From CAZHRK01 sp964534555 (GTDB taxonomy: Bacteria; Babelota; Babeliae; Babelales; RVW-14): a stretch of 64,000 nt of DNA. The stretch is taken from the NCBI GenBank assembly GCA_964534555.1, contig CAZHRK010000001.1, positions 496,001 through 560,000 on the forward strand, given 5' to 3'. Every line of letters starts with the position of its first letter. Position 1 is the stretch's first letter. A program made the position numbers and the translations under genes. Under the pieces are notes generated by a model. It had not been told where the DNA came from and did no database searches. It worked only from the letters and a program-made list of their open reading frames with translations. Shown here piece by piece: positions 1-8,919 of the stretch.

Positions 1-1580
1 TTTTATTATCATCTCTTGGTGTGCTTCTAAAAAACTCAGGTCACTCAGTGTCTCTTATGAAGATGGATCCTTATCTTAATGTTGATCCTGGCACCATGTC
101 ACCCCTTGAGCATGGAGAGGTGTTTGTTCTTGCTGATGGGGCAGAGACAGATCTTGATCTTGGGCATTATGAACGCATGCTTTCAATTGAGCTTTCAAAA
201 AACTCGTCTGTTTCATCTGGGCAGATATACAAAGATATTATTGATGGTGAGCGTGAGGGTGCATTCTTGGGTAAGTGTATTCAAATGATTCCTCATGTGA
301 CTGATTTAATAAAAATGCGCTTACTTTCTTATGCCCTTGATAAGAAGGTTAATTATATCCTGCTTGAGCTTGGTGGCACTGTTGGTGATATAGAAGGTGA
401 AGTTTTTTTAGAGGCTATTAGGCAGCTGAAGTTTGATTTAGGACGAGAGCATATTCTACATGCACATTTAAGTTATGTTCCTTTTCTTGCGTGGAGTGGT
501 GAGCTCAAGACAAAACCAACACAGCATAGTGTTGCAACATTGAAGCACGCAGGACTTGCCCCTGACTTTCTATTTCTTAGATCCGATCAGTCATTAGATT
601 GTGGACCAATTAAAAAACTCGCTCTTATGTGTGAAGTTTATCAGGAGCGTATTTTTCAGGTGCTTACGTATGATCCAGTTTATCGTTTATTTGCTGATCT
701 AGATAAGCAGGGGGTAACAACTGAAATCCAGAGATATTTTAGTCAGGCTATTAACACAGCAGATCTTTCAGACTGGAAATCATATGTTGCAAAGATAGAG
801 AGAAGTACAAAACCCCTTAAAATTGGCTTTGTTACAAAATATTATGGGTCAAATGATCCATATATTAGTGTCATAGAGGCACTGAAATCAGCAACTTACC
901 ACCATATTCATAAGCCTGAGATTATTATGATAGAGGCAGAGGCATTAGAGGCGCCTGAGTCGAGCGAAAAATTTAAAAATGCCATGAGCCGGCTAAAATC
1001 TGCAAGCGGGGTGTTGGTTCCTGGTGGCTTTGATAAACGTGGCGTAAAGGGCAAAATTAGGGCTGCAAATTTTGCGCGGGAGCAAAAAATACCTTATTTG
1101 GGATTATGCCTGGGGATGCAAGTCATGTTAATTGAATTTGCACAAACAGTTTTAAAACTGAAAAATGCAAACAGTCAGGAGTTTGATTCCTCCACAGAGT
1201 CACCAGTTATTTCTTTAATGTCTGCCCAAATTGGGGTCGTAAAGAAGGGTGGTAGTATGCGTCTTGGTGGGTATGCTTGCAGTCTACCGTATAAAGATTC
1301 CTTGGCTTTTCAAGCATATAAAAAAGAACAAGTTATGGAGCGGCACCGCCATCGCTATGAGTTTAATAATGATTATAAAAGAGCTTATGAAGAGCAAGGG
1401 ATTGTTTTCTCTGGGATGAATCTTGAGCATAATTTAGTTGAGATAGCTGAAATTAAGGACCATCCATTTATGGTGGGGTGCCAGTTTCACCCTGAATTCT
1501 TATCCCGTCCCCTTCAGCCGCACCCGCTTTTTGACCTTTTTGTAAAATCATCAATTAGCTTCTCTGAATCGACAATTTAG
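1..1580 (+). CDS. pyrG: CTP synthase (5' end outside window)
   Basis: CTP synthase makes CTP from UTP with ATP and glutamine, in the cytoplasm. The reading frame is open from base 3 and aligns with family members from about residue 20, so the true start and the N-terminal P-loop lie upstream of the window. The synthetase part shows DPYLNVDPGTMSP, HGEVFV and DGAETDLDLGHYER. The C-terminal class I glutaminase domain has its nucleophile cysteine in LGLCLGMQ (codon at 1107) and the His and Glu of the triad in FHPE (codons at 1488 and 1494). About 525 residues are visible, which fits a family length near 545. The gene ends in a 128-base gap that holds the rplM promoter. Identification is secure; only the start is unknown. 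Confidence 0.97.
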   Translation, partial: LLSSLGVLLKNSGHSVSLMKMDPYLNVDPGTMSPLEHGEVFVLADGAETDLDLGHYERMLSIELSKNSSVSSGQIYKDIIDGEREGAFLGKCIQMIPHVTDLIKMRLLSYALDKKVNYILLELGGTVGDIEGEVFLEAIRQLKFDLGREHILHAHLSYVPFLAWSGELKTKPTQHSVATLKHAGLAPDFLFLRSDQSLDCGPIKKLALMCEVYQERIFQVLTYDPVYRLFADLDKQGVTTEIQRYFSQAINTADLSDWKSYVAKIERSTKPLKIGFVTKYYGSNDPYISVIEALKSATYHHIHKPEIIMIEAEALEAPESSEKFKNAMSRLKSASGVLVPGGFDKRGVKGKIRAANFAREQKIPYLGLCLGMQVMLIEFAQTVLKLKNANSQEFDSSTESPVISLMSAQIGVVKKGGSMRLGGYACSLPYKDSLAFQAYKKEQVMERHRHRYEFNNDYKRAYEEQGIVFSGMNLEHNLVEIAEIKDHPFMVGCQFHPEFLSRPLQPHPLFDLFVKSSISFSESTI

Positions 1581-1633
1581 AAGGTTTAAGGTGTTTATTT
1601 GTTAGATCTTCAGGTAGTCAGCGAAGATTCTGT

Positions 1634-1662
1634 TTGACCAAACCATACTTTTTACGTATATT
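1634..1662 (+). promoter_or_regulatory. sigma70-type promoter of rplM
   Basis: TTGACC (1634-1639) and TATATT (1657-1662) are separated by exactly 17 bases in the AT-rich gap after pyrG. Transcription would start near 1669, about 40 bases before rplM. The spacing and match are close to consensus, but the call rests on sequence alone. Confidence 0.6.
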
Positions 1663-1708
1663 TACTCAGCTTATTTTTTCACATTAAAGATAATTTTTGG
1701 AACTTACC

Positions 1709-2143
1709 ATGGATATGAATACGACATTTTTTCTAAAAAAAGAAGATAGAAATCCTCGTTGGCACCAGATTGATGCAACAGGGATGGTTCTTGGCCGTCT
1801 TTGCACAAAAATTGCTGATGTTCTCCGTGGTAAAGACAGAGCGGGATATACACCAAACGCTGATGGCGGCGATTATGTGGTTGTTGTTAACGCAGAGAAA
1901 ATTAAACTTACAGGTAACAAACTACGCGATAAGATCTATTCTCACTACACTGGTTGGAGAGGTGGATTGAAAGAAATTCCTGCAAAGAATATTCTTGAAA
2001 AGCATCCAGAGCGTCTTATTGAACACGCTGTAAAAGGTATGTTGCCAAAGAATAAGCTAAACAGACAAATTCTAAAAAAATTGCGTGTATACGCTGGTGA
2101 CCAGCATCCACACGCGGCTCAAATCAAGGGCCACGGAGCGTAA
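1709..2143 (+). CDS. rplM: 50S ribosomal protein L13
   Basis: L13 is an early assembly protein of the large subunit. The product is 144 residues against 142 in E. coli and contains the L13 signature AVKGMLPKN followed by an Arg/Lys-rich C-terminus. I chose ATG 1709, preceded by GGAA about 7 bases upstream; a TTG at 1697 in the same frame and an ATG at 1715 are alternatives. In most bacteria rplM is directly followed by rpsI (S9). Here a terminator and lpxC follow instead, so the usual pair is broken. Confidence 0.95.
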   Translation: MDMNTTFFLKKEDRNPRWHQIDATGMVLGRLCTKIADVLRGKDRAGYTPNADGGDYVVVVNAEKIKLTGNKLRDKIYSHYTGWRGGLKEIPAKNILEKHPERLIEHAVKGMLPKNKLNRQILKKLRVYAGDQHPHAAQIKGHGA

Positions 2144-2167
2144 TATCCGGAGTTTGCAAAAATATCT

Positions 2168-2194
2168 AGGCGCGGCATATGCTGCGCCTTTTTT
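2168..2194 (+). terminator. intrinsic terminator after rplM
   Basis: AGGCGC (2168-2173) pairs with GCGCCT (2184-2189), extended inward by further pairs to a 4-base ATAT loop, and runs into a T-tract ending at 2194. It sits between rplM and the lpxC ribosome binding site, so it should separate the two units or attenuate read-through. Confidence 0.75.
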
Positions 2195-2210
2195 ATTAGC
2201 TAGGAAAATT

Positions 2211-3053
2211 ATGAATCAAGCAACTATAGATTCGATAATTGTTTTCCAAGGAATTGGCGTTCATTCTGGCGCGTATTCAAAGCTTGTTTTACATCCAGCA
2301 GAGAGTGATTTCGGTATTGTTTTTAGAAATGCTTATGGTCATGCTCAGTCTATAACAATAGGTAAAGTAGTGCCGCTTAAAGCGATGCATGCGACTGTGC
2401 TTTCAGCAAATGGCTGGGCATTAAGTACGGTTGAGCATTTACTTGCTGCTCTTTATGTTTGTGGGATTACGAATCTTCTTATTGATGTATATGGTTGTGA
2501 AATACCTATTCTTGATGGCAGTGCCTTGCCTTTTTATATGGGGCTTCAAAACCATGTAGTTAAGCAGGAAGCTAAATTAAAAGTAATTAAGCCTGCGCGT
2601 GTTTTAGAATTTAATGATAATGATGGACGTCGTATGACCATAACCCCTGTTGCTGATCATGCGTTGACGCTTGACTATGAAGCTGACTTTCAGCATCCAC
2701 GCATAGGTCAGCAATCTATGAGGTTGTCTTTAGATGAAGATATCTTTTGTCGAGATATAGCGCCAGCGCGTACGTTTGGTTTTCTTGAGCAATTGCCGTT
2801 TTTGCGACATCATAAGCTTGGATTGGGTACATCATTAGGTAATTCTCTGGTGTATGGCATGACAGAGCCGCTCAATCAACCACGATTTGTAGATGAGTGT
2901 GTGCGCCATAAAGTTTTAGATTTAATTGGTGATCTAGCGCTTATTGGTGGGTTTCTTTGTGCTGCTGTTTCTGCAGTTAAAACAAGCCATAGTTTTAATA
3001 GAGTTGTAGTGCAGGATGTTGTGAATCATCCTGAAAACTGGCTTGTAGAGTAA
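2211..3053 (+). CDS. lpxC: UDP-3-O-acyl-N-acetylglucosamine deacetylase LpxC
   Basis: LpxC is the zinc amidase that commits UDP-acyl-GlcNAc to lipid A synthesis, which implies an LPS-type outer membrane. The product is 280 residues (E. coli 305). Zinc ligands are in STVEHL (His76) and VRHKVLD (His233, Asp237), the general base Glu75 precedes His76, and the C-terminal catalytic His260 is in TSHSFN. IPILDGSA and ARTFGF are also family motifs. ATG 2211 has AGGA six bases upstream; the frame stays open further 5' but there overlaps rplM and the terminator. No other lipid A gene is adjacent. It converges with rseP on a shared hairpin. Confidence 0.95.
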   Translation: MNQATIDSIIVFQGIGVHSGAYSKLVLHPAESDFGIVFRNAYGHAQSITIGKVVPLKAMHATVLSANGWALSTVEHLLAALYVCGITNLLIDVYGCEIPILDGSALPFYMGLQNHVVKQEAKLKVIKPARVLEFNDNDGRRMTITPVADHALTLDYEADFQHPRIGQQSMRLSLDEDIFCRDIAPARTFGFLEQLPFLRHHKLGLGTSLGNSLVYGMTEPLNQPRFVDECVRHKVLDLIGDLALIGGFLCAAVSAVKTSHSFNRVVVQDVVNHPENWLVE

Positions 3054-3058
3054 TCAAT

Positions 3059-3088
3059 AAAAAGGGCGCCTTTAAAAGCGCCCTTTTT
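3059..3088. terminator. bidirectional terminator between lpxC and rseP
   Basis: An A5-GGGCGC arm (3059-3069) pairs with GCGCCC-T5 (3078-3088). The arm is symmetrical, so it can end transcripts from lpxC (plus) and rseP (minus). Both stop codons lie within a few bases of it. Confidence 0.85.
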
Positions 3089-3091
3089 ATT

Positions 3092-4273
3092 TTACCAGCC
3101 GATTAAATTTAAAAGCTTCGAATAAATACTCATGAGATTTTTGCCAAAAAGCTGAACAATATCTTGATACGTTAACCAGAGCGCCAAGCTTATAAATAGA
3201 AGCCATGAGCTGATATTGATAATATTTCTTAGGAGGATTGGTAGTGGACGTCTAATGATTGCTTCTATTGTGCAGAATACAAATTGACCACCATCAAGAA
3301 CTCCGATTGGTAGAACGTTCATGAGGGCTAAATTGACACTTACGATTGCAAGAAAAACAAGTAGCTGTGCAAAGCTATTCTGAGCAGAATTAAAGCTCAT
3401 TGAGATAATCATTACAGGCCCTGCAGCGCCTTCAAGTGAGCGACTTGTAAATAGTTTTTTGACGCTATCAATAATTTTTATCACAAAATAGTTAGTGTGT
3501 TTAATTCCTGCTTTGATTGCCTCAACAAATGGCAATTTATGTATAGGTGTGCTTAGGCCTGCACCAAAAACACCAATTACCTTGTTGCCATCAGGGCGCT
3601 CACCAAGATTGACTGGGAGCGTTATGCTTTCATATTTTTTATCATTTTGGTTGTAGCGTATGATGCCAAAATCTACTGTTTTGTTTGGATTGCTTCTTAT
3701 TTCGCTGAGCATAATTTCTTCAGCATTGTGCTTAAGGTTTCCATGCTCATCAATAAGATTGCTTTCTCCTACTTTGATAACCCCATCGCCTTGTATAAAG
3801 CCAGCTGTTTCAGCAGGTCCGTTTTTAACCATACCTGAGACAAAAATTGCTTTTCCTTCAGAGGTCCCGACAAGATAGAGGCTGCAGAGCGCAGCATAAG
3901 CAAAAAGCATATTAAAAAGAATTCCACCTAAAAGCACTAAAAGTTGTTGCCAATAGGGTTTGTCACGAAACGATTCGCTACCACGGAGGCTAGCATGTGC
4001 CTGTTCTCCCTGGCCAGCTTCAGCAAGACCAGCGATTTCAACATAACCTCCTAGGGGGATAAGTGCCAGTCTGAAATCTGTTTCACCTATTTTCTTCTTA
4101 AAAATTTCAGGCCCGAAACCAATAGAAAAGGTCGGTGCCTTAATTCCAAAGAGCCGCGCGAATAGAAAGTGCCCAAATTCATGTACCGCAATAAGTGTTC
4201 CAAACCCGATAAGGGCTAGGACCATAGGTGTTAGTTTATGTTGAACAAAAAAAAGAAGATCGTGTGGTGACAT
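3092..4273 (-). CDS. rseP: RseP-like site-2 zinc metalloprotease
   Basis: An inner-membrane intramembrane protease (393 residues) that normally cleaves anti-sigma factors or leftover signal peptides. The zinc site HEFGH is at residues 31-35 in the first membrane helix, and the second ligand motif LDG is near 326-328 in NVLPIGVLDGG. Between them is one PDZ domain (VSGMVKNGPAETAGF region), as in the Bacillus RasP type, whereas E. coli RseP has two. Start ATG 4273 has a GAGGGG ribosome site six bases upstream; an in-frame ATG at 4339 has no such support and lies upstream of the predicted transcript start. The gene stands alone and has an unusual leader hairpin. No recognisable anti-sigma factor is in the window. 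Confidence 0.93.
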   Translation of the reverse strand: MSPHDLLFFVQHKLTPMVLALIGFGTLIAVHEFGHFLFARLFGIKAPTFSIGFGPEIFKKKIGETDFRLALIPLGGYVEIAGLAEAGQGEQAHASLRGSESFRDKPYWQQLLVLLGGILFNMLFAYAALCSLYLVGTSEGKAIFVSGMVKNGPAETAGFIQGDGVIKVGESNLIDEHGNLKHNAEEIMLSEIRSNPNKTVDFGIIRYNQNDKKYESITLPVNLGERPDGNKVIGVFGAGLSTPIHKLPFVEAIKAGIKHTNYFVIKIIDSVKKLFTSRSLEGAAGPVMIISMSFNSAQNSFAQLLVFLAIVSVNLALMNVLPIGVLDGGQFVFCTIEAIIRRPLPILLRNIINISSWLLFISLALWLTYQDIVQLFGKNLMSIYSKLLNLIGW

Positions 4274-4285
4274 AGTGTGCCCCTC

Positions 4286-4320
4286 AAAAAAGATCGCCTT
4301 GTTGTGTATCTGGGGCGATC
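4286..4320 (-). terminator. terminator-like hairpin in the rseP leader
   Basis: On the minus strand GATCGCC (4320-4314) pairs with GGCGATC (4298-4292), followed at once by six T (4291-4286) and then the GAGGGG ribosome site of rseP. No gene lies upstream on this strand that would need terminating. The hairpin starts at the predicted transcription start, so a leader attenuator is plausible. Its stem-loop and T-run are direct observations; the regulatory role is inferred. Confidence 0.6.
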
Positions 4321-4326
4321 GTCTTT

Positions 4327-4356
4327 TATATAGCTTCAAAGATTACTATGTGACAA
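4327..4356 (-). promoter_or_regulatory. sigma70-type promoter of rseP
   Basis: On the minus strand TTGTCA (4356-4351) and TATATA (4332-4327) are 18 bases apart. Transcription would begin near 4320, giving a leader of about 47 bases that contains only the hairpin and ribosome site. Confidence 0.5.
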
Positions 4357-4724
4357 TTATCTCAGATTTTTGATGAGTGGGCTACGTAATAATGAAATAT
4401 TTACGCCTGGTATTTCTAATAGAAAACCATTGTGGCGCGCTGGATAGCTGGTTTTTTTTCTACTTTATGCGTAGAGACGGCTTTAGTAGATATTTTTACT
4501 TGAAAAAATCATGGAAAAAGATAAAATATTGGCTGTTGTTTGCGCAGCTGTTTGATTTGCAAAACAGATATAAGCTTTACAAATGGCGTTCTGGCCAAGA
4601 CCTTGTGTGTGGGTTACTTTGCTTTTCTGCATTATATCAATAAGTGGCAAACTAAAAGTTGTAGAAAATATTGGTTATAAACAAGTTGTTTATTATCGGC
4701 ATGTTCATTACGGGATTATAAGCT
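4357..4724. other. intergenic region upstream of rpsL
   Basis: This AT-rich stretch separates divergent rseP and rpsL. I see no credible gene: the 88-residue frame at 4377-4643 has no ribosome site, is rich in aromatic residues and resembles nothing I know. A promoter and long leader for the ribosomal superoperon should lie here, but no hexamer pair stands out clearly enough to place. Confidence 0.5.
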
Positions 4725-5108
4725 ATGCCAACAATAAATCAGTTAGTGCGCTTTGGGCGCAAAAGAACTAAAAATCGTACAAAATCACCTGCGTTGAGTG
4801 AGTGTCCACAGCGTCGCGGTGTTTGTACTCGTGTATCGACCATGACACCTAAAAAGCCGAACTCAGCGCTTCGAAAAATCGCTCGTGTAAAGCTAACAAC
4901 TGGTAAAGAGATCACAGCTTACATCCCTGGTGAAGGTCACAACCTGCAAGAGCACTCTGTTGTACTCGTGCGTGGTGGTCGTGTAAAAGACTTGCCCGGT
5001 GTGCGTTATCACATTATTCGAGGAACACTCGATTGCGCTGGCGTACAAAACAGAATGCAGTCACGTTCACTTTATGGAGCTAAGCGCAAGAAGAAAGGTG
5101 ATAAATAA
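4725..5108 (+). CDS. rpsL: 30S ribosomal protein S12
   Basis: S12 lies at the decoding centre. The 127 residues contain PKKPNSALRK and GHNLQEHS, the two loops that carry the streptomycin-resistance positions; both have the wild-type lysine or family-typical residues. It opens the str part of the superoperon, and its stop overlaps the rpsG start by one base (TAATG). The Shine-Dalgarno is weak (GGGA about 9 bases before ATG). Confidence 0.98.
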   Translation: MPTINQLVRFGRKRTKNRTKSPALSECPQRRGVCTRVSTMTPKKPNSALRKIARVKLTTGKEITAYIPGEGHNLQEHSVVLVRGGRVKDLPGVRYHIIRGTLDCAGVQNRMQSRSLYGAKRKKKGDK

Positions 5109-5590
5109 TGCCACGTCGTAAAAGAGTTTTAAAACGTCGAGATATTGGCGTTGATCCTCGTTTTGGTTCAATGGTTGTTCAAAAGCTTATCAATATTGTA
5201 ATGGAGCGCGGTAAGAAGAGCGTTGCACGTAATATTGTGTATGAAGCGTTTGATGTTATCGCACAAAAAGTAAATGGCGATGATAAAAAAGCATTCATGC
5301 TTTTTGAAAATGCTCTTGAGCAAATCAAACCATACATTGAAGTCCGCTCTCGTCGTGTTGGTGGTGGTGTTTATCAAATCCCAACAGAAGTTCGTCCATC
5401 TCGTCAGATGTCTTTGACGTTCCGCTGGTTGATTGATTCCGCTGCAAGCCGTTCTGATAAAACTATGGGCAAACGCTTGGCTGCAGAATTGCTAGAAGCT
5501 TCTGAAGGACACGGGAACGCTGTTAAAAAGCGTAACGATGTTCACCGTATGGCTGAAGCGAACCGCGCGTTCTCACACTACGCTTGGTAA
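5108..5590 (+). CDS. rpsG: 30S ribosomal protein S7
   Basis: S7 nucleates the head of the small subunit and contacts the E site. The product is 160 residues, within the family range. PRRKRVLKRR at the N-terminus and the RQMSLTFRWLIDSAA stretch are typical. Its start overlaps the rpsL stop, indicating translational coupling; fusA follows after 17 bases. Confidence 0.98.
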   Translation: MPRRKRVLKRRDIGVDPRFGSMVVQKLINIVMERGKKSVARNIVYEAFDVIAQKVNGDDKKAFMLFENALEQIKPYIEVRSRRVGGGVYQIPTEVRPSRQMSLTFRWLIDSAASRSDKTMGKRLAAELLEASEGHGNAVKKRNDVHRMAEANRAFSHYAW

Positions 5591-5607
5591 GGTTGGGGAC
5601 TATTGTT

Positions 5608-7677
5608 ATGAGTAATATGAAGCTTCAAAAACTTAGAAATATTGGTATCGCTGCCCACATTGATGCTGGAAAAACAACGCTTACAGAGCGTATTCTTTTC
5701 TACACCGGTGTATCACACAAAATTGGTGAAGTACACGAAGGTGAAGCGACTATGGACTGGATGGAGCAAGAGCGTGAGCGTGGTATTACCATCACCGCTG
5801 CTGCAACAACTTGTCGTTGGGCCGATCATCAAATTAACATTATTGATACCCCAGGTCACGTAGACTTTACAATTGAAGTAGAGCGTTCAATGCGTGTTCT
5901 TGATGGTGCAGTGGCTGTTTTCTCTGGTGTTGATGGTGTTGAGCCTCAGTCAGAGACTGTTTGGCGCCAGGCTGACAAACACAGAGTTCCGCGTATTGCA
6001 TTTGTTAATAAGCTTGATCGTGTTGGTGCGGATTATTTTGCTGTTGTTGATGATATTAACAACAAGCTTCACGGTAATGCTATTGCAATGCAAATTCCAG
6101 TTGGATTGTCTGATGAGTTCAGGGCTGTTATTGACGTTTTAACAAAACGTATGGCAGTTACTGATGAAAGCTCAAGCGGTCAGGTTATTAAGTGGGAAGA
6201 TGTTCCTGCTGAGTATCAAGAGAAAGTTGATGAGCTCTACAATAAAATTGTTGAAAGAGCTTGCGACTTTAATGATGTGCTTGCTGAGAAATATTTGGAC
6301 GGTAAGGAAATTACTGTTGCTGAAGTAAAAGATGCTCTTCGTCAGGGTGTTATTCAGCAAAAAGTAACTCCGGTATTTGGTGGCGCGGCATTTAAAAACA
6401 AAGGCGTACAGCTTTTGCTTGATGCTGTTATCGATTACCTCCCATCTCCGCTTGATATTCCTCCTGTTGAAGGTATTAATCCTGATACAAAAGATCCTGT
6501 TGTGCAAAAAGCGGACGACAATGCGCCGTTCTGTGCGTTGGCATTCAAAATTATGATTGATCCATTTGTTGGATCATTGACCTTTATTCGTGTTTACTCT
6601 GGTAAGCTTGATGCTGGATCATATATTTATAATGTTACTCGTGGCAAAAAAGAGCGCGTAAGCCGACTTCTTAAAATGCACGCAAACAAACGTGAAGAAA
6701 TTACGTCTGTTGCAGCTGGTGATATTGCCGCTGTTGTTGGTATTAAAGATGTTGTTACTGGTGATACTTTGGCTGATGAGTCAAATCCAGTATTGCTTGA
6801 AACAATTACAGCACCAGATCCAGTTATTCATATTGCAATTGAGCCAAAAGGTAAGGGCGACTACGAAAAAATGGTTATCGCTCTTCGCAAGCTTATGCAA
6901 GAAGATCCATCATTCAGATTCTCTTATGATCCTGAAACAAGCCAAACAATTATCTCAGGAATGGGTGAGCTTCACCTTGAAATTATTGTTGACCGCTTGC
7001 TTAGAGAGCATAAGGTTGAAGCAAATGTGGGTAAAGCACAGGTAGCGTACAAAGAAACTATTCAGCGTCCTGTTGACTCAGAAGGTAAGTTTATTCGTCA
7101 GTCTGGTGGTCATGGTCAATATGGTCATTGCTGGATTAAACTTGAGCCTCGTGAGCGCGGTGCCGGTTATGAATTTGTAAACGGTATTACGGGCGGTGTT
7201 GTTCCTAGAGAATATATTCCTGGCATCGAAAAAGGTCTTCAGGAAGCTCTTGGAAGCGGTGTTCTTGCTGGATTCCCAGTTGTTGATATTAAAGCAACAG
7301 TTTACGACGGTTCTTATCACGATGTTGACTCTTCTGAATTAGCGTTTAAAATAGCTGCTTCTATGGCATTCAAAGATGGTTGCGCAAAAGCATCACCGGT
7401 GCTTCTTGAGCCTATCATGAAAGTAGAAGTATTAACGCCAGAAGAAAACATGGGTGACGTCATGGGTGACTTAAACTCACGCCGTGGTCGTATCATGGGA
7501 ATGGAAGCTCGCAAAGGTGTTCAAGCTATTAATGCTGAAGTACCGCTTGCTGAGATGTTTGGTTACTCAACCTCGTTACGTTCTTTGACTAAAGGTCGCG
7601 CAAGCTACTCAATGCAATTTGAGTGCTATCGTGAAGTTCCTAAGAACGTGCAGGATGCAGTTGTTAACAAAAAATAA
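5608..7677 (+). CDS. fusA: elongation factor G
   Basis: EF-G is the GTPase that drives ribosomal translocation. The product is 689 residues (E. coli 704). The GTPase elements are AHIDAGKTT (residues 16-24), RERGITI, DTPGHVDF (about 81) and NKLDR. GHGQYGHC and the C-terminal domain V follow, so all domains are present. I chose ATG 5608 with a GGGGA ribosome site upstream; an in-frame start at 5584 would overlap rpsG and add residues the family lacks. It sits in the classical rpsL-rpsG-fusA-tuf order. Confidence 0.98.
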   Translation: MSNMKLQKLRNIGIAAHIDAGKTTLTERILFYTGVSHKIGEVHEGEATMDWMEQERERGITITAAATTCRWADHQINIIDTPGHVDFTIEVERSMRVLDGAVAVFSGVDGVEPQSETVWRQADKHRVPRIAFVNKLDRVGADYFAVVDDINNKLHGNAIAMQIPVGLSDEFRAVIDVLTKRMAVTDESSSGQVIKWEDVPAEYQEKVDELYNKIVERACDFNDVLAEKYLDGKEITVAEVKDALRQGVIQQKVTPVFGGAAFKNKGVQLLLDAVIDYLPSPLDIPPVEGINPDTKDPVVQKADDNAPFCALAFKIMIDPFVGSLTFIRVYSGKLDAGSYIYNVTRGKKERVSRLLKMHANKREEITSVAAGDIAAVVGIKDVVTGDTLADESNPVLLETITAPDPVIHIAIEPKGKGDYEKMVIALRKLMQEDPSFRFSYDPETSQTIISGMGELHLEIIVDRLLREHKVEANVGKAQVAYKETIQRPVDSEGKFIRQSGGHGQYGHCWIKLEPRERGAGYEFVNGITGGVVPREYIPGIEKGLQEALGSGVLAGFPVVDIKATVYDGSYHDVDSSELAFKIAASMAFKDGCAKASPVLLEPIMKVEVLTPEENMGDVMGDLNSRRGRIMGMEARKGVQAINAEVPLAEMFGYSTSLRSLTKGRASYSMQFECYREVPKNVQDAVVNKK

Positions 7678-7711
7678 ATTAACTTAATACACAATCTTAG
7701 AAGGAATAGCG

Positions 7712-8902
7712 ATGGCAAAAGGTGTATTTGAGCGTAAAAAGCCTCATATAAACATTGGTACCATCGGTCACGTTGACCACGGTAAAACCACTCTTACAGC
7801 TGCGATCACAAAAGTACTTGCTGAGCAAGGTATGGCTGAGTTCAAGGCGTATGATCAAATTGATAAATCACCAGAAGAAAAAGCTCGTGGTATTACCATC
7901 AACGCAACACACGTTGAATACGAGACTCCAAATCGTCACTATGCACACGTAGACTGCCCAGGTCACGCTGACTATGTTAAAAACATGATCACCGGTGCTG
8001 CACAAATGGACGGAGCTATTCTTGTAGTATCTGCACCAGATGGACCAATGCCACAAACACGTGAGCACATCCTTCTTGCTCGTCAAGTGGGTGTTCCAGC
8101 AATCGTTGTTTTCTTGAACAAAGTAGACATGGTTGATGATATGGGCATGGTTGAGCTGGTTGAAGAAGAAGTAAGAGAGCTTCTTACAAAGAACGGCTTC
8201 CCTGGCGACAAAACTCCAATCGTTCGTGGTTCTGCACTTAAAGCACTTGGTGGCGACCAAAGCGATATCGGTGTTAAAGCTGTACTCAAGTTGATGGAAG
8301 AAGTTGATGGATTTATCCCAACACCACAACGTGATGTTGAAAAGCCATTCTTGATGCCAATCGAAGACGTATTCTCAATTTCAGGTCGTGGAACTGTTGT
8401 AACAGGTCGTGTTGAGCGCGGTGTTGTGAAAGTTGGCCAAGAAATCGAAATCGTTGGTTTCAGAGATGTACAGAAGACAACTGTAACCGGCGTTGAGATG
8501 TTCAATAAAGAAATGAAAGAAGGTTTGGCTGGAGACAACTGCGGTCTACTCCTTCGTGGTACAAAGAAAGAAGACGTTGAGCGCGGCCAAGTTTGTGCGG
8601 CTGTTGGCTCCGTTACACCACACAAGAAATTTAAAGCACAAATTCTTGTTCTGAAAAAAGAAGAAGGTGGACGTCACAGCCCATTCTTCACTGGTTATAG
8701 ACCACAGTTCTATTTCAGAACAACAGACGTAACAGGTAGCGTTACTCTCCCAGCTGGCCGTGAAATGGTTATGCCTGGAGACGACGTTGAAGTTACAGTC
8801 GAGCTTGTAAGCAAGATCGCTATGGATAAAGAGCTGAAGTTCGCTGTTCGTGAGGGTGGCAGAACTATCGGTGCTGGTGTTGTAACCCAAATTATCGAAT
8901 AA
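7712..8902 (+). CDS. tuf: elongation factor Tu
   Basis: EF-Tu delivers aminoacyl-tRNA to the ribosome. The 396 residues carry GHVDHGKTT (19-27), the switch I sequence RGITINATHVEYE, DCPGHADY with the catalytic histidine, and NKVDM. Domains II and III are complete. The gene has a clear AAGGA ribosome site. Codon choice is a little more biased to C-ending codons than in neighbours, as expected for a highly expressed protein. Only one copy is seen in the window. Confidence 0.99.
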   Translation: MAKGVFERKKPHINIGTIGHVDHGKTTLTAAITKVLAEQGMAEFKAYDQIDKSPEEKARGITINATHVEYETPNRHYAHVDCPGHADYVKNMITGAAQMDGAILVVSAPDGPMPQTREHILLARQVGVPAIVVFLNKVDMVDDMGMVELVEEEVRELLTKNGFPGDKTPIVRGSALKALGGDQSDIGVKAVLKLMEEVDGFIPTPQRDVEKPFLMPIEDVFSISGRGTVVTGRVERGVVKVGQEIEIVGFRDVQKTTVTGVEMFNKEMKEGLAGDNCGLLLRGTKKEDVERGQVCAAVGSVTPHKKFKAQILVLKKEEGGRHSPFFTGYRPQFYFRTTDVTGSVTLPAGREMVMPGDDVEVTVELVSKIAMDKELKFAVREGGRTIGAGVVTQIIE

Positions 8903-8919
8903 TGTTAGGCTGAAGAGCA

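Noticed and set aside
4377..4643. An 88-residue reading frame upstream of rpsL
   Set aside because: It has no ribosome binding site, unusual composition (many Phe, Trp, Tyr and Lys) and no resemblance to a known small protein.
8083..8625. A 180-residue minus-strand frame inside tuf
   Set aside because: tuf is unmistakable on the plus strand; the antisense frame reflects its codon bias.
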